A DNA stretch of 64,000 bases from Pseudoxanthomonas japonensis (GCF_010093445.1 NZ_PDWW01000018.1:1-64000); one strand, 5' to 3'. Shown: positions 16,164 through 26,116, counted from the first letter of the stretch. Notes: generated by a model from the sequence alone, not told the origin. Translations and numbers: made by a program.

Positions 16164-17255
16164 ATGCTGCAATCCGTTCTCCAACATCTCGAAAAGCTGG
16201 TGTCGTTCGATACCCGCAATCCGCCACGCGATATCGGCACGGACGGGATCTTCGATTACCTGCGCGCGCAACTGCCGGACTTCCGCATCGAGGTGACCGA
16301 CCACGGTGCCGGCGCGGTGTCGTTCTTCGCCGTGCGCGGACAGCCGAAGCGGGTGTTCAACGTGCACCTGGACACGGTGCCGTCGTCGCCGGCGTGGAGC
16401 GCCAGTCCGCACGTGCTGCGCATCGAAGGCGACCGGGCCATCGGCCTGGGGGCCTGCGACATCAAGGGCGCTGCCGCCGCGCTGGTCGCGGCGGCGCAGG
16501 TGACGCAGGTGACGCAGGGCGATGCCGCGTTCCTGTTCACGACCGATGAGGAAGCGAACGATGCGCGCTGCATTGCCGCGTTCCTGGCGCGCGACCATGG
16601 CTTCGGCGAGGCGATCATCGCCGAGCCGACCCGCTGTGAAGCCGTGCTCGCGCACCGCGGCATCAGCGCGGTGCGCATGGCGTTCAAAGGGCAGGCAGGC
16701 CACGCCTCGGCCGAGAACGCGCTGTCGCTGAGTGCGCTGCACAACGCGATGCGCTGGGGCACGACGGCGCTGGACTTCGTGCAGGACCAGCATCACCTGC
16801 GTTTCGGCGGGCTGACCGGACTGCGCTTCAACATCGGCCGGGTCGAGGGCGGCATCAAGGCCAACATGATCGCGCCGAGTGCGGAGGTCCGCTTCGGCTT
16901 CCGTCCGCTGCCGTCGCAGGACATGGACCAGCTGCACGCCACGTTCCGCGGCTTCGCCAATGCCGAGGCGCTGGCCGAGTACGAAGAGACCTTCCGAGGC
17001 CCGTCGCTGCCGTCCGGCGACGTCGCGCGTGCCGAGGAACGCCGTCTGGCCGCACGCGACCTCGCCGACGAACTCGGCCTGCCGATCGGCAACGCGGTGG
17101 ACTTCTGGACCGAGGCCTCGCTGTTCTCGGCCGCCGGCCTGACGGCCTTCGTCTACGGGCCTGGCGATATCGCCCAGGCGCATACCGCCGACGAATGGGT
17201 GTCGCTGGAGCAGTTGCAGCGGTATGCCGAGAGCGTTGCGCGAATTCTCCAGTAG
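16164..17255 (+). CDS. argE: N-acetylcitrulline (acetylornithine-type) deacetylase, M20 family
   Basis: A 363-residue zinc peptidase-fold deacetylase. Metal ligands: VHLDTVP (His, with catalytic Asp two on), GACDIKG (bridging Asp), TTDEEAND (general base Glu and metal Glu), AEPTRC, and the C-terminal His in GPGDIAQAHTADE. The dimerisation domain spans about 165-280. In xanthomonads with acetylornithine carbamoyltransferase the substrate is N-acetylcitrulline, giving citrulline for ArgG. Its place right after argG supports this; activity on acetylornithine is also likely. Confidence 0.92.
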   Translation: MLQSVLQHLEKLVSFDTRNPPRDIGTDGIFDYLRAQLPDFRIEVTDHGAGAVSFFAVRGQPKRVFNVHLDTVPSSPAWSASPHVLRIEGDRAIGLGACDIKGAAAALVAAAQVTQVTQGDAAFLFTTDEEANDARCIAAFLARDHGFGEAIIAEPTRCEAVLAHRGISAVRMAFKGQAGHASAENALSLSALHNAMRWGTTALDFVQDQHHLRFGGLTGLRFNIGRVEGGIKANMIAPSAEVRFGFRPLPSQDMDQLHATFRGFANAEALAEYEETFRGPSLPSGDVARAEERRLAARDLADELGLPIGNAVDFWTEASLFSAAGLTAFVYGPGDIAQAHTADEWVSLEQLQRYAESVARILQ

Positions 17256-17259
17256 CACC

Positions 17260-17323
17260 GTAGGGCGGGCCTCGGCCCTCCGTGCGCAACCCGATGACGA
17301 CGGTGGGCCAAGGCCCACCCTAC
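17260..17323. repeat. GTAGGGTGGGCC repeat pair between argE and argB
   Basis: A 22-bp unit at 17260-17281 faces an imperfect inverted copy at 17302-17323 (18 of 22 match). Each unit is itself nearly palindromic (GGGCC/GGCCC). A single copy occurs at 50069-50090. Confidence 0.8.
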
Positions 17324-17336
17324 GACAAGCAAAGAC

Positions 17337-18656
17337 ATGGAATCGAACAAGCAAACCCGCCAGACCATCATCCGGCTGCTGTCCAGCATGGCCAGTGCGA
17401 AGGAGATCTCGCAGTACGTCAAGCGCTTCTCGCAGCTGGACGCCAAGCGCTTCGCCGTGGTCAAGGTCGGCGGCGCGGTGCTGCGCGACGACCTGGAAGC
17501 GCTGACGTCCTCGCTGACCTTCCTGCAGGAAGTGGGCCTGACGCCCATCGTCGTGCACGGCGCCGGCCCTCAGCTGGACGAGGAGATGACCGCCGCCGGC
17601 ATCACCAAGCAGACCGTCAACGGCTTGCGCGTGACCACGCCGGATGTGCTCGCCATCGTGCGCAAGGTGTTCCTGCAGCAGAACCTGGCGCTGGTCGAGG
17701 CGCTGCAGCAGGTCGGCGCGCGTGCCACGTCCATCGTGTCCGGCGTGTTCGAGGCCGAATACAAGGACCAGGCCACCTACGGGCTGGTCGGCGATGTCAC
17801 CCGCATCAACCAGTCGCCGATCGAGGCCAGCCTGAAGGCCGGCTCCATCCCGGTGATCGCCAGCATGGGCGAAACCATCGGTGGGCAGATCCTCAACATC
17901 AACGCCGACTTCGCCGCCAACGAACTGGTGCAGGTGCTGCAGCCGTACAAGATCATCTTCCTGACCGGCACCGGCGGCCTGCTGGATGCGGAAGGTCGCG
18001 TCATCGACTCGATCAACCTGTCCACCGAGTACGACGAGTTGATGGCGCAGCCGTGGATCAACGGTGGCATGCGGGTAAAGATCGAGCAGATCAAGGATCT
18101 GCTGGACCGCCTGCCGCTGACCTCGTCGGTGTCGATCACCAAGCCCGCCGAACTGGCCAAGGAACTGTTCACCCACCGTGGCTCCGGCACGCTGGTGCGC
18201 CGCGGCGAGCGCGTGCTGCGCTTCCAGGATGGCTGGGACGGCGTGGACCTGCCGCGCCTGAAGACGCTGATCGAATCCAGTTTCGGCCGGACGCTGCTGC
18301 CTGATTATTTCGAGCGCACCACGCCGTACCGCGTCTACATCAGCGAGAACTACCGCACCGCGCTGATCCTGACGCAGGAAGAGGGCTTCGCCTATCTCGA
18401 CAAGTTCGCCGTGTTGGACGATGCGCAGGGCGAAGGCCTGGGCCGCGCGGTCTGGCACGTGATGCGCGAGGAGAATCCGCAGCTGTTCTGGCGTTCGCGC
18501 CACAACAACCCGGTCAACATCTTCTACTACGCCGAATCGGACGGCTGCTACAAGCAGGAGAAGTGGAAGGTCTTCTGGTATGGCATCGAGGCTTTCGGCG
18601 ATATCGAGCGCTGCGTCGCGCATTGCCGCACGCGGCTGCCGACGCTGAAGGACTGA
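17337..18656 (+). CDS. argB: bifunctional N-acetylglutamate synthase / kinase (NAGS-K)
   Basis: A 439-residue fusion. The N-terminal amino-acid-kinase domain (about 30-285) has [17 protein letters not shown], the acetylglutamate-binding NINADFAAN, and [10 protein letters not shown]. The C-terminal GNAT domain (about 290-439) has [14 protein letters not shown], acetyl-CoA-binding [13 protein letters not shown], and [15 protein letters not shown]. It both acetylates glutamate and phosphorylates N-acetylglutamate, replacing separate ArgA and ArgB. Arginine feedback usually acts through the kinase domain; the N-terminal mobile helix is [17 protein letters not shown]. It is one base from the next gene. 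Confidence 0.95.
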   Translation: MESNKQTRQTIIRLLSSMASAKEISQYVKRFSQLDAKRFAVVKVGGAVLRDDLEALTSSLTFLQEVGLTPIVVHGAGPQLDEEMTAAGITKQTVNGLRVTTPDVLAIVRKVFLQQNLALVEALQQVGARATSIVSGVFEAEYKDQATYGLVGDVTRINQSPIEASLKAGSIPVIASMGETIGGQILNINADFAANELVQVLQPYKIIFLTGTGGLLDAEGRVIDSINLSTEYDELMAQPWINGGMRVKIEQIKDLLDRLPLTSSVSITKPAELAKELFTHRGSGTLVRRGERVLRFQDGWDGVDLPRLKTLIESSFGRTLLPDYFERTTPYRVYISENYRTALILTQEEGFAYLDKFAVLDDAQGEGLGRAVWHVMREENPQLFWRSRHNNPVNIFYYAESDGCYKQEKWKVFWYGIEAFGDIERCVAHCRTRLPTLKD

Positions 18657-18657
18657 C

Positions 18658-19281
18658 GTGGCCGACATGTCCCTTCCCGCCGCCTGGCAGCAGGTTCCCG
18701 TTCTTGCGGGTCGCCATGCCCGCCTGGAGCCGATGTCGCGTGACCACGTCGCTGGCTTGCGCGCGGCATTGGCCGGCGATGCGCTGGCCGCCTTGTGGTT
18801 CACCAGTGTGCCGAAGGCTGACGAGGCGGCGGGCTACGTGGATGCGGTGCTGGCGGCGCAGGCCGAGGGCCGCGTGCTGCCGTTCGTGGTGCTGGATGCC
18901 GATGGCCGCGTGGTGGGCAGCACGCGCTACTACGGGCTGGAAGCGGATGTACCCAAGCTCAGCATCGGCTACACCTGGTATGCGCCGGATGTGCAACGCA
19001 CGGGGATCAACACCGAGACCAAGCTGCTGCTGCTCACCCACGCGTTCGAGACGCTGGGCTGCATCAGCGTGGTGTTCGAGACCAGCTGGTTCAACCAGCG
19101 CTCGCGCGCGGCCATCGCCCGCCTGGGCGCCAAGCAGGACGGCGTGCTGCGCAACCACAAGCGCCACGCCGACGGGTCGCCGCGCGATACCGTCGTCTTT
19201 TCCATCATCGACAGCGAATGGCCCGCGGTGAAACGCAACCTGCAGGCCAGGCTGGCGCAGCACGAACAGGATTCCCCATGA
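18658..19281 (+). CDS. GNAT N-acetyltransferase, RimJ/RimL-like
   Basis: A 207-residue acetyltransferase. [16 protein letters not shown] at the front and [21 protein letters not shown] in the acetyl-CoA motif A region, then [17 protein letters not shown], are the pattern of RimJ/RimL-type GNATs. The start is GTG 18658, one base after the argB stop, or ATG 18667. It is inserted between argB and argC and its stop overlaps the argC start (ATGA), so it is co-translated with the arginine genes. Its substrate is unknown; a role in the acetylated cycle is possible, but NAGS-K already makes acetylglutamate. Confidence 0.85.
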   Translation: MADMSLPAAWQQVPVLAGRHARLEPMSRDHVAGLRAALAGDALAALWFTSVPKADEAAGYVDAVLAAQAEGRVLPFVVLDADGRVVGSTRYYGLEADVPKLSIGYTWYAPDVQRTGINTETKLLLLTHAFETLGCISVVFETSWFNQRSRAAIARLGAKQDGVLRNHKRHADGSPRDTVVFSIIDSEWPAVKRNLQARLAQHEQDSP

Positions 19282-20243
19282 GCAACAAGAAGACCGTCGG
19301 CATCGTCGGCGCCCGTGGCCACACCGGCGCGGAACTGATTCGCCTGATCGCCTGCCATCCGCATCTTGAACTGGCCTTCGTGTCCTCGCGCGAACTCGCC
19401 GGCCAGAAGGTCAGCGACCATATCGCCGGGTTCGTCGGTGACCTGTGCTACGAGAACCTCAGCCACGAGCAGGTCGGCGGCAAGGGCGCGGACGCCGTGA
19501 TCCTGGCGCTGCCCAACGGCAAGGCCGTCGAGCTGGTCGCCGCCATCGATGCGCAGGCACCCGATACCGTCGTGGTCGACCTGTCCGCGGATTACCGCTT
19601 CGACGAACACTGGTACTACGGCCTGCCCGAACTGACCCGGCAGAAGTACGCCGGTGAGAAGCGCATCAGCAACCCCGGCTGCTACGCCACCGCCATGCAG
19701 CTGGCCATTGCGCCGCTGCTCGGTCGCCTGGCCGGACCGCCGCAGTGCTTCGGCGTGTCTGGCTATTCCGGCGCGGGCACGTCGCCGTCCGACAAGAACA
19801 ACACCGAGCTGCTGCGCGACAACCTGATGCCGTACGCGCTGACCGACCACATGCACGAGCGCGAGGTCAGCCGGCAGCTTCGCGTGCCGGTCGAGTTCAT
19901 ACCGCACGTGGCGCCGCATTTCCGCGGCATCACCATGACGGTCAATTTGTGGCTGCAGCAGGCGATGAAGATCGACGAGGTCCGCGCGCTGTATCGCGAA
20001 CGCTACGCAACCGAGCCGCTGATCCGCATCCTCGACGAGGCACCCTGGGTCAGTCGCATCGCCGGCCGGCATGGCGTGGAGATCGGTGGTTTCACCCTGG
20101 CGCCCGGCGGCAAGCGGCTGGTCGTGGTCGCCACGCTGGACAACCTGCTCAAGGGCGCGGCGACGCAGGCGATGCAGAACCTCAATCTGGCATTCGGCTT
20201 CGATGAGTTCACTGCTATCCCGGAGAATCCGGGACAGGTTTGA
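19278..20243 (+). CDS. argC: N-acetyl-gamma-glutamyl-phosphate reductase
   Basis: ArgC reduces N-acetylglutamyl phosphate to the semialdehyde with NADPH. The NAD(P)-binding [14 protein letters not shown] opens the protein, the catalytic Cys135 is in [12 protein letters not shown], and [11 protein letters not shown] and HVAPHFRGI follow. At 321 residues it is typical. The ATG overlaps the GNAT gene's stop. A composite repeat, not a terminator, separates it from argH. Confidence 0.96.
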   Translation: MSNKKTVGIVGARGHTGAELIRLIACHPHLELAFVSSRELAGQKVSDHIAGFVGDLCYENLSHEQVGGKGADAVILALPNGKAVELVAAIDAQAPDTVVVDLSADYRFDEHWYYGLPELTRQKYAGEKRISNPGCYATAMQLAIAPLLGRLAGPPQCFGVSGYSGAGTSPSDKNNTELLRDNLMPYALTDHMHEREVSRQLRVPVEFIPHVAPHFRGITMTVNLWLQQAMKIDEVRALYRERYATEPLIRILDEAPWVSRIAGRHGVEIGGFTLAPGGKRLVVVATLDNLLKGAATQAMQNLNLAFGFDEFTAIPENPGQV

Positions 20244-20245
20244 AA

Positions 20246-20360
20246 GCCCCTCTCCCTCCGGGAGAGGGGTTGGGGTGAGGGTACGGCGAAGCTGCAGGCA
20301 GCCAGCGCGCCGCACCCTCATCCGGCCCTTTGGGCCACCTTCTCCCGGAGGGAGAAGGAA
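20246..20360. repeat. two-hairpin intergenic repeat (CCCCTCTCCC family), copy 2
   Basis: The same order as at 11204: CCCCTCTCCC/GGGAGAGGGG hairpin (20247-20269), TTGGGGTGAGGGTACGGCGAAG, variable bases, CGCACCCTCATCCGGCCC, then CCTTCTCCC/GGGAGAAGG (20338-20359). GAGGGTACGGCG can also pair with CGCACCCTC, giving a cruciform-like fold. Confidence 0.9.
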
Positions 20361-20398
20361 AAGAGCGAGGGATCGGCAATTTCTTGCGGAGAGACACG

Positions 20399-21691
20399 AT
20401 GTCTGATTTGTTGTGGCAAAAACCCGGCGTGGCGGTGGACGCGGAGATCCAGCGTTTCCTCGCCGGCGATGACGTGGTGCTCGACCGCGAATTCTTCCTG
20501 CACGACATCCAGGCCAGCGCCGCGCATGCCGAAGGCCTGCAGCGCACCGGCATCCTGTCGGGCGACGAACTGGCCGGGCTGAAGCGCGAACTCGCGACGC
20601 TAGCCGAGGATTTCCGGCGCGGTGACTTCGTGCTCGACGAGCGCTTCGAAGACGGCCATTCCGCCATCGAGGCGCGCCTGACCGAGCGCTTGGGCGATGC
20701 CGGCCGCAAGATCCATACCGGCCGCAGCCGCAACGACCAGATCCTGGTCGCCACGCGTCTGTGGCTGAAGGAGAAGCTGGCGCGCGTAGCGGTGCTGTCG
20801 CGCGAGATCGCCAAGGTCGCGCTGGACCGCGCGCAGGCCGAGCGCGACCTGCCGATTCCCGGCTACACCCACATCCAGCGGGCCGTCGTCTCGTCGGCCG
20901 GCATGTGGTGGGCGGGCTGGGCCGAGGCCTTCGTCGACAACACCACGCGTGCGCGCGACACGCTGAAGCTGGTCGACGCCAATCCGCTCGGCACCGCGGC
21001 CGGCTACGGCGTCAACCTGAAGCTGGATCGCGAACACACCACTGCTGCACTCGGCTTCGCGCGCATGCAGGTCAGCCCGATCTACGCCCAGCTCTCACGC
21101 GGCAAGTTCGAACTGGCCGCGCTGGAAGCGCTCGGCGGTGCCACGCTGGACCTGCGCCGCATCGCCTGGGACCTGTCGCTGTTCACCAGCGCGGAATTCG
21201 GTTTCGTCGCGCTGCCGGCGCAATACACCACCGGCAGTTCGATCATGCCGAACAAGCGCAACCCCGACGTCATCGAGCTGATGCGTGCCACCCACGCCAG
21301 CGTGTCGGCGGCGCGCAGCGAGATCGAACAGTTGCTGTCGCTGCCGTCCGGCTACCACCGCGATCTGCAGGCCAGCAAGGGCGCGATCTTCCATGGCTTC
21401 GGCCGTGGCCTGCCGGCACTGGAACTGCTGCCCGCGCTGCTGGCCAACCTCGAGTGGCGCGAAGACAAGCTGCGTGCCGGCATCGATTCCGGCATGTATG
21501 CCACCGATGTCGCGGTCGAGGCGGCCGTTGCCGGCGTGCCGTTCCGCGAGGCCTACAAGGCCGCTGCGGCCTCCGCCGACAGCGCGGGGCAGGGACGCAC
21601 GCCGGAAGGCAGCCTCGCTGCGCGCGTGTCGCCCGGCGCCGCCGCCGACCTGCGGCTGGACGAACTGCTCGCCCGCTGGGACGCGCTGTGA
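20399..21691 (+). CDS. argH: argininosuccinate lyase
   Basis: ArgH splits argininosuccinate into arginine and fumarate. The superfamily signature [12 protein letters not shown] with catalytic Ser is present, as are TGRSRNDQ and PGYTHIQRA with the catalytic His region. The protein is 430 residues, slightly short of the usual ~460, and reads [13 protein letters not shown] near the end. GCGGAGA lies ahead of the ATG at 20399. Its stop TGA overlaps the GTG of the YciI-like gene. Confidence 0.95.
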   Translation: MSDLLWQKPGVAVDAEIQRFLAGDDVVLDREFFLHDIQASAAHAEGLQRTGILSGDELAGLKRELATLAEDFRRGDFVLDERFEDGHSAIEARLTERLGDAGRKIHTGRSRNDQILVATRLWLKEKLARVAVLSREIAKVALDRAQAERDLPIPGYTHIQRAVVSSAGMWWAGWAEAFVDNTTRARDTLKLVDANPLGTAAGYGVNLKLDREHTTAALGFARMQVSPIYAQLSRGKFELAALEALGGATLDLRRIAWDLSLFTSAEFGFVALPAQYTTGSSIMPNKRNPDVIELMRATHASVSAARSEIEQLLSLPSGYHRDLQASKGAIFHGFGRGLPALELLPALLANLEWREDKLRAGIDSGMYATDVAVEAAVAGVPFREAYKAAAASADSAGQGRTPEGSLAARVSPGAAADLRLDELLARWDAL

Positions 21692-21945
21692 TCCGCTACC
21701 TCGTCATGGCGATGCGTCGCCCCTCGTTCGATGATGCGGTGATCGCACCGCATCTCGCGTTCCTCGATGAACTGCGTGCCGCCGGGCACGTTGAAATGAC
21801 CGGCGGCTTCAGCGACAAGACCGGTGGCGCCTACGTGCTGGTCAACGTCGCTTCGCTGGACGAGGCGCAGGCGATCGCCGCGCGCGATCCTCTGGCGCTG
21901 ACCGGCGCCTCCGACCTCACCGTCCACGAATGGAATACCCACTGA
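21688..21945 (+). CDS. YciI-like protein
   Basis: An 85-residue ferredoxin-fold protein: [10 protein letters not shown] at the N-terminus, [18 protein letters not shown]-type [11 protein letters not shown], and [16 protein letters not shown]. It matches the YCII domain, whose conserved His-Asp pair has suggested an enzymatic role, here HLAFLDE. It starts at GTG overlapping the argH stop and ends nine bases before proB, so it is embedded in the operon. The function is unknown. Confidence 0.85.
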   Translation: MIRYLVMAMRRPSFDDAVIAPHLAFLDELRAAGHVEMTGGFSDKTGGAYVLVNVASLDEAQAIAARDPLALTGASDLTVHEWNTH

Positions 21946-21954
21946 GGCGACCCG

Positions 21955-23103
21955 ATGACCCTCGCCATGCCGCCGCCGTTCTCCGAACAACCGTTGCCGG
22001 CCTGGCGTCGCGCCGTGCTCAAGGTGGGCAGCAGCCTGCTGGCGGCGGAAGGCGAGGGGTTGAGCCCGCGTCATGCGCTGAACCTGGCGCAGTTCGTGTC
22101 GTCCAGCATCGCCGCCGGGCGCGAGGTGGTGATCGTGTCGTCCGGCGCGGTCGCCGCCGGACGCGGCCTGCTGCATCGCAAGCCGCAGGCCGGCGTGGCG
22201 ATGGCCGAACGGCAGGCGTTGGCGGCGCTGGGTCAGGCGCAGCTGATCGCGCTGTGGCAGCGCTTCTTCGACCGTCCGGTGGCGCAGGTGCTGCTGACCC
22301 ACGACGACCTGCGCAACCGCCGTCGCTACCTCAACGCGCGCGCCACGCTGCAGGAGCTGCTGGCGCTGGGCGCGTTGCCGGTGGTCAACGAGAACGACAC
22401 CGTCTCCGTCGACGAGCTGAAGCTCGGCGACAACGACAACCTGGCCGCGGTCGTCGCTGCGCTGATCGATGCCGATGCGCTGTTCATCGCCACCGACATC
22501 GACGGCTTCTACACCGCCAACCCGCGCACGCACGCGGATGCGCAGCCGATTCTCGACGTGGAAGCGCTGACCCCCGAGTTCTTCGCCATGGCCGGCGGTG
22601 CCGGCAGCGGCGTGGGCACCGGCGGTATGCATACCAAGCTGGAAGCGGCGGCCAAGGCGGCGGCGGCCGGCATCGAGACCTTCCTGTTCAACGGCACGCA
22701 GGCCACCACCGTGTCGGCGCTGTCGCGGGGCGCGTTGCTGGGCACGCGGTTCCGTCCCGCGCAGAACCGGCTGGCCGCGCGCAAGTACTGGCTGCGCAAC
22801 GTGCCCGTCGAAGCGGGCGCCATCGTGGTCGATGTCGGCGCGGCGAATGCGATGGGGCAGAAGGGCGCCTCGCTGCTGCCGGGCGGTGTGACGACCGCCG
22901 AGGGCGATTTCCGTCGCGGCGACATGGTCGAGCTGGTGCTGCGCGACGAGGCCGGCGACCGTCGCATCGCCCGCGGCGTCAGCCAGTATTCGGCGGTCGA
23001 CATCCGCCGCATCGCGCGCCGCCATTCGCGCGAGATCGAAGCCATCCTCGGTTATACCTACGGCGAGAACGTCGTCCATCGCGACGATCTGGTGCTGCTG
23101 TGA
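21955..23103 (+). CDS. proB: glutamate 5-kinase
   Basis: ProB phosphorylates glutamate in the first step of proline synthesis and is usually feedback-inhibited by proline. The amino-acid-kinase domain (about 18-265) shows VLKVGSSLL, VSSGAVAAGR, VVNENDTVSVDELKLGDNDNL and GTGGMHTKLEAA. A C-terminal PUA domain (about 285-380) follows. At 382 residues it is complete. The N-terminal MTLAMPPPFSEQPLPAW extension is a little longer than in E. coli; the inner ATG at 21967 is an alternative start. Confidence 0.95.
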   Translation: MTLAMPPPFSEQPLPAWRRAVLKVGSSLLAAEGEGLSPRHALNLAQFVSSSIAAGREVVIVSSGAVAAGRGLLHRKPQAGVAMAERQALAALGQAQLIALWQRFFDRPVAQVLLTHDDLRNRRRYLNARATLQELLALGALPVVNENDTVSVDELKLGDNDNLAAVVAALIDADALFIATDIDGFYTANPRTHADAQPILDVEALTPEFFAMAGGAGSGVGTGGMHTKLEAAAKAAAAGIETFLFNGTQATTVSALSRGALLGTRFRPAQNRLAARKYWLRNVPVEAGAIVVDVGAANAMGQKGASLLPGGVTTAEGDFRRGDMVELVLRDEAGDRRIARGVSQYSAVDIRRIARRHSREIEAILGYTYGENVVHRDDLVLL

Positions 23104-23126
23104 TGGTTCGTCTGCACGCACCGAAC

Positions 23127-23220
23127 GCATCGCGCACATCGCACGCATCATTCGCATCGCCTGCATCGCCTGCATCGCCTGCATCGCTCGCATCGCTCGC
23201 ATCGCTCGCATCGCTCGCAT
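23127..23220. repeat. 9-bp tandem repeat between proB and proA
   Basis: Seven adjoining copies of YGCATCGCY run from 23153 to 23215: three ending in CC-T, then four of CGCATCGCT, with degenerate units before (from 23127) and a partial unit after. The copies fall into two homogeneous blocks, as expected from slippage duplication. The array lies wholly in the spacer, 24 bp after the proB stop. Confidence 0.9.
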
Positions 23221-23222
23221 TT

Positions 23223-23300
23223 TGTAGGAGCGCCCTTGGGCGCGATGCTCCTGCCCGGGATTTCAGATCGAAAAGCATCGCGCCCGAGGGCGCTCCTACA
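23223..23300. repeat. TGTAGGAGCGCCC inverted-repeat pair upstream of proA
   Basis: Two 26-bp arms (23223-23248 and 23275-23300) are reverse complements with one mismatch; each contains its own GCGCCC/GGGCGC palindrome. A long hairpin may form between proB and proA. The proA start lies 41 bp downstream. Confidence 0.9.
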
Positions 23301-23341
23301 AGGACATGGGTTCCATGACCGATCGTGAGCAAGGAGGTCGC

Positions 23342-24613
23342 ATGACCGACATCAAGACGTTGGCGCTGGAATGCCGCGACGCGGCGACCGCCATCGCGGG
23401 CCTGCCGACGGAGGCGAAGAACGCGCTGCTGCGCGCGATGGCCGATGCGCTGCTGGCCGATGAGGCCACGATTCTCGCCGCCAATGCGCGCGACCTCGAG
23501 GCGGCATCGGCGAAGGGCATCGGCAGCGCCATGCTGGACCGCTTGCGGCTGGATGCGTCCCGCCTGCAGGGCATCGCCGCGGCCGTGCGCGAGGTGGCGG
23601 AGTTGCCGGATCCGGTCGGGCAGGTGACCCGCGCCTACGACCGGCCCAACGGTATCCATGTGGAACGCGTGCGCGTTCCACTCGGCGTCATCGCGATGAT
23701 CTACGAGGCGCGCCCGAACGTCACCGCGGACGCGGCGGCCTTGTGCCTGAAGGCGGGCAACGCGGTGATCCTGCGCGGCGGCTCGGAAGCGATCCATTCC
23801 AACACCGCCATCGCGGCGGCGCTGAAGCGCGCATTGAGCGAAGCCGGGTTGCGGGACGCGGTGCTGACGCTGGTCGAGGATCTGCGGCGCGAGACCATCC
23901 TGGAGCTGATCCAGCTCAGCGATGTGATCGACCTGGTCATTCCACGCGGTGGCGAAGGGCTGATCCGGTTCGTCGCGGAACACGCACGCGTGCCGGTGAT
24001 CAAGCACTACAAGGGCGTCTGTCACCAGTACGTGGACGCGGGCGCGGACGAAGACCTGGCGCTGGCCCTGCTGCTGGATGGCAAAGTGTCGCGGCCGTCG
24101 GCCTGTAATTCGCTGGAGACGCTGCTGGTCCATCGCGATATCGCGACGACGTTCCTGCCGCGTGCGGCGGAGGCGCTGCGTGTACGCGGCGTCGAGATCC
24201 GGGCGGATGAGGCGGCCCGGGCGCTGATGCCGGGCGGGGTCACTGCGACGGACGAGGATTTCGCGGCCGAGTTTCTCGATCTGGTGATAGCGGTCGGCGT
24301 GGTGGACGATCTTGATGCCGCCATCGCCCATATCCGCCATTACACGTCCGACCACACCGAGGTCATCGTCACCCGTGATCCCGCGCATGCGGAGAAATTT
24401 CTCAACGCATTGCGGTCAGCGGTGGTGATGGTCAACGCGTCGTCGCGCTTCTCGGATGGCGGCGAGCTGGGGTTGGGTGCGGAGATCGGCATTTCCACGA
24501 CGCGCCTGCACTCCTATGGCCCGATGGGGCTGGAGGCGCTGACGGTGGAGCGATTCGTTGTGCGTGGGGAAGGGCAAGTGCGGCATCCTGCTCTAATCAA
24601 ACCTGGGCCCTGA
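23342..24613 (+). CDS. proA: gamma-glutamyl phosphate reductase
   Basis: ProA reduces glutamyl phosphate to the semialdehyde. The 423-residue aldehyde-dehydrogenase-fold protein shows [28 protein letters not shown], the catalytic Cys in [14 protein letters not shown], and [27 protein letters not shown] strong AAGGAGGT at 23331-23338 is correctly spaced before the ATG at 23342, so earlier in-frame ATGs are not used. The proB-proA gap is unusually long (238 bp) and filled with repeats. Confidence 0.96.
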   Translation: MTDIKTLALECRDAATAIAGLPTEAKNALLRAMADALLADEATILAANARDLEAASAKGIGSAMLDRLRLDASRLQGIAAAVREVAELPDPVGQVTRAYDRPNGIHVERVRVPLGVIAMIYEARPNVTADAAALCLKAGNAVILRGGSEAIHSNTAIAAALKRALSEAGLRDAVLTLVEDLRRETILELIQLSDVIDLVIPRGGEGLIRFVAEHARVPVIKHYKGVCHQYVDAGADEDLALALLLDGKVSRPSACNSLETLLVHRDIATTFLPRAAEALRVRGVEIRADEAARALMPGGVTATDEDFAAEFLDLVIAVGVVDDLDAAIAHIRHYTSDHTEVIVTRDPAHAEKFLNALRSAVVMVNASSRFSDGGELGLGAEIGISTTRLHSYGPMGLEALTVERFVVRGEGQVRHPALIKPGP

Positions 24614-24638
24614 GCCACTTTTCCATGAGCGCTGAATC

Positions 24639-25088
24639 GTGAGCAAGTCATCGGATTTCGGGAACTTCATCTTGCTCGTCATCGGCGCTGGCGTTGCCGG
24701 CGTTCTATTTGGAAACTGGGCGTTCACTGCCGTCTTGTATATCGGTATTGGGGTCATGGTGCTCGGCACCATTCTTTATATTCTCAATGCGATGGGTGTT
24801 GATCTAAATGCTCGCCCTGAGAGGCTGGGTAGAGCGCCAATGGTTTCGCGCGACGCGCAGATCGCAGCGCAGAAGGTGCAGCAGCTGCTGGCAGCCGTGG
24901 ATGCCAAGGATGGCCAGTCTATCGAGAGGCTGGTGCTCCAAGACAACGTGAGCCCGTTTGAGTATGGATCTTGGGAGGGTGAAGCATTGAGCGCTAACAC
25001 ACTGGCCACTCAACAGCACTATGAATCCGCCATCGTGTTCTTCAAAAGCTGGTCTGCCAGTGGGGCGACAGCTCGGTTCAAATCCTGA
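24639..25088 (+). CDS. unknown membrane protein in atypical-composition insert
   Basis: A 149-residue protein starting at GTG 24639 with no clear ribosome binding site. Two hydrophobic helices, about 9-27 and 30-52, are followed by a soluble tail of about 95 residues with a helix rich in Gln/Ala (AAQKVQQLLAAVDAKDG) and a final aromatic-rich part. Codon use is visibly less GC-biased than in proA or hisS (many T/A third positions), so recent acquisition is likely. The next gene starts 14 bp after its stop, suggesting a two-gene unit. I recognise no family. Confidence 0.6.
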   Translation: MSKSSDFGNFILLVIGAGVAGVLFGNWAFTAVLYIGIGVMVLGTILYILNAMGVDLNARPERLGRAPMVSRDAQIAAQKVQQLLAAVDAKDGQSIERLVLQDNVSPFEYGSWEGEALSANTLATQQHYESAIVFFKSWSASGATARFKS

Positions 25089-25101
25089 CCGGAGAGCTTC
25101 T

Positions 25102-25989
25102 ATGAAGGAACGAGTTGAAGCTTGGAAGCAAGCGTTTGAAGGCGATGAGCAGGCAGTCTTGCCTACGCTGGTGAACTTCGCCTGGAACTATGCTGCATTT
25201 ATGACTGTCGTTCAGATCGTGCGCGACGCTCCGCAAGATGAGGCGGGACGCATGAAATTGAATTCGATGGTGCTAGATCTCCTAGCCGGCGGCTATTGGG
25301 CTAACGCTATCTTGGCCATCCGGCGCCTTGTGGACCGCGGGCCGTTTAAGGGGAAGCGTGGTGTCAATTCCTTATGGGCTTTACTGCAAGACATCAAGGC
25401 TAGCCGCGACAATCTGACACGAACTGTCTATGTCGAGACCATCGCGGGGCTTCCGTATGACTACGAGGAAATCCGCGACAAATACTGGGAGTTCGTCTAT
25501 GCCCAGCCTCCGGGTGGAGTGAATGTTCCTAGAGAGCTTCGGTATGAGCCATCCGAACAGCGGCATGAGGAGTTTGACTGGCTAAGCGGCGTTGCCGCAG
25601 ACGCTCGCTCGCCAGACGATTTGATCCGCGAGGATGTCTTTTCAAGAATGGAAGAAAGGCTTGGTCAGTTGGATCAAGTGGCAGATCACGCCACGATCTT
25701 CTTCGCCCACGCGGCAACCAAGGCAAGCCGGCAAGGGCGCGTCATCGACAAGTGGGGCCCCAACGAAGCGAAGCAGTCGTTGCAACAGGTTGCTGAGGTC
25801 GCAGAGTTTGTCGGCCGGTGGTTTTGCTTTACTGGCATAGGTGACATCTTGCCCACTGCTCAATATGATCAATTTGAATTTCTTGACCAACCTCTATGGC
25901 AGGGCGAGCGGGCCCGGCTACAAGAGCAATGGGATGCCTTCGGTGAAGAAGTTGGCCAGTGGCCTCACATCGACAACCAGGCTTTATAG
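25102..25989 (+). CDS. unknown protein, possibly AbiU2/HEPN-like
   Basis: A 295-residue soluble helical protein. GGAGAG at 25091-25096 is placed well for the ATG at 25102. Residues about 60-95 (ANAILAIRRLVDRG ... GVNSLWALLQDIK) read like the core of AbiU2-type HEPN proteins from phage-defence genes. The canonical RNase motif Rx4-6H is not evident: the candidate His in TIFFAHAATKAS has no Arg at the right distance. The defence assignment is therefore weak. Codon use is less GC-biased than in flanking genes and the gene is paired with the membrane protein upstream. It could equally be an uncharacterised cargo gene. Confidence 0.55.
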   Translation: MKERVEAWKQAFEGDEQAVLPTLVNFAWNYAAFMTVVQIVRDAPQDEAGRMKLNSMVLDLLAGGYWANAILAIRRLVDRGPFKGKRGVNSLWALLQDIKASRDNLTRTVYVETIAGLPYDYEEIRDKYWEFVYAQPPGGVNVPRELRYEPSEQRHEEFDWLSGVAADARSPDDLIREDVFSRMEERLGQLDQVADHATIFFAHAATKASRQGRVIDKWGPNEAKQSLQQVAEVAEFVGRWFCFTGIGDILPTAQYDQFEFLDQPLWQGERARLQEQWDAFGEEVGQWPHIDNQAL

Positions 25990-25997
25990 ATAGTGCA

Positions 25998-26080
25998 TAG
26001 GTTGGGGTGAGCGAAGTGAAGCCCAAGATCGATGCACGGACATCTCCTGGTGTTGAGGCTCGCAAGCTCATCCCAACCTA
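25998..26080. repeat. TAGGTTGGG inverted-repeat element
   Basis: TAGGTTGGGGTGAGC (25998-26012) and its inverted copy GCTCATCCCAACCTA (26066-26080; 14 of 15 positions match) bracket about 53 bp including GAAGTGAAGCCCAA. This is the widespread TAGGTTGGG...CCCAACCTA type of intergenic repeat. It marks the 3' edge of the atypical insert. Confidence 0.85.
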
Positions 26081-26116
26081 TGGCCTACCACAGCGACGGT
26101 AGGGACACGCCGAGTT

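Noticed and set aside
16032-18803. 923-codon minus-strand open frame opposite argE and argB
   Set aside because: Shadow of clearly conserved plus-strand enzymes; composition typical of reversed GC-rich codons.
23127-23220. Tandem 9-mers considered as a CRISPR-like array
   Set aside because: Units are contiguous with no spacers and far too short; no cas genes nearby.
25060-25092. GGTTCAAATCC, a tRNA T-loop-like string at the end of the first insert gene
   Set aside because: The flanks do not form a T-stem or acceptor stem, so it is probably chance.
25021-25101. Longer start for the second insert gene at 25021
   Set aside because: It would overlap the first gene out of frame; the ATG at 25102 has a well-placed GGAGAG.
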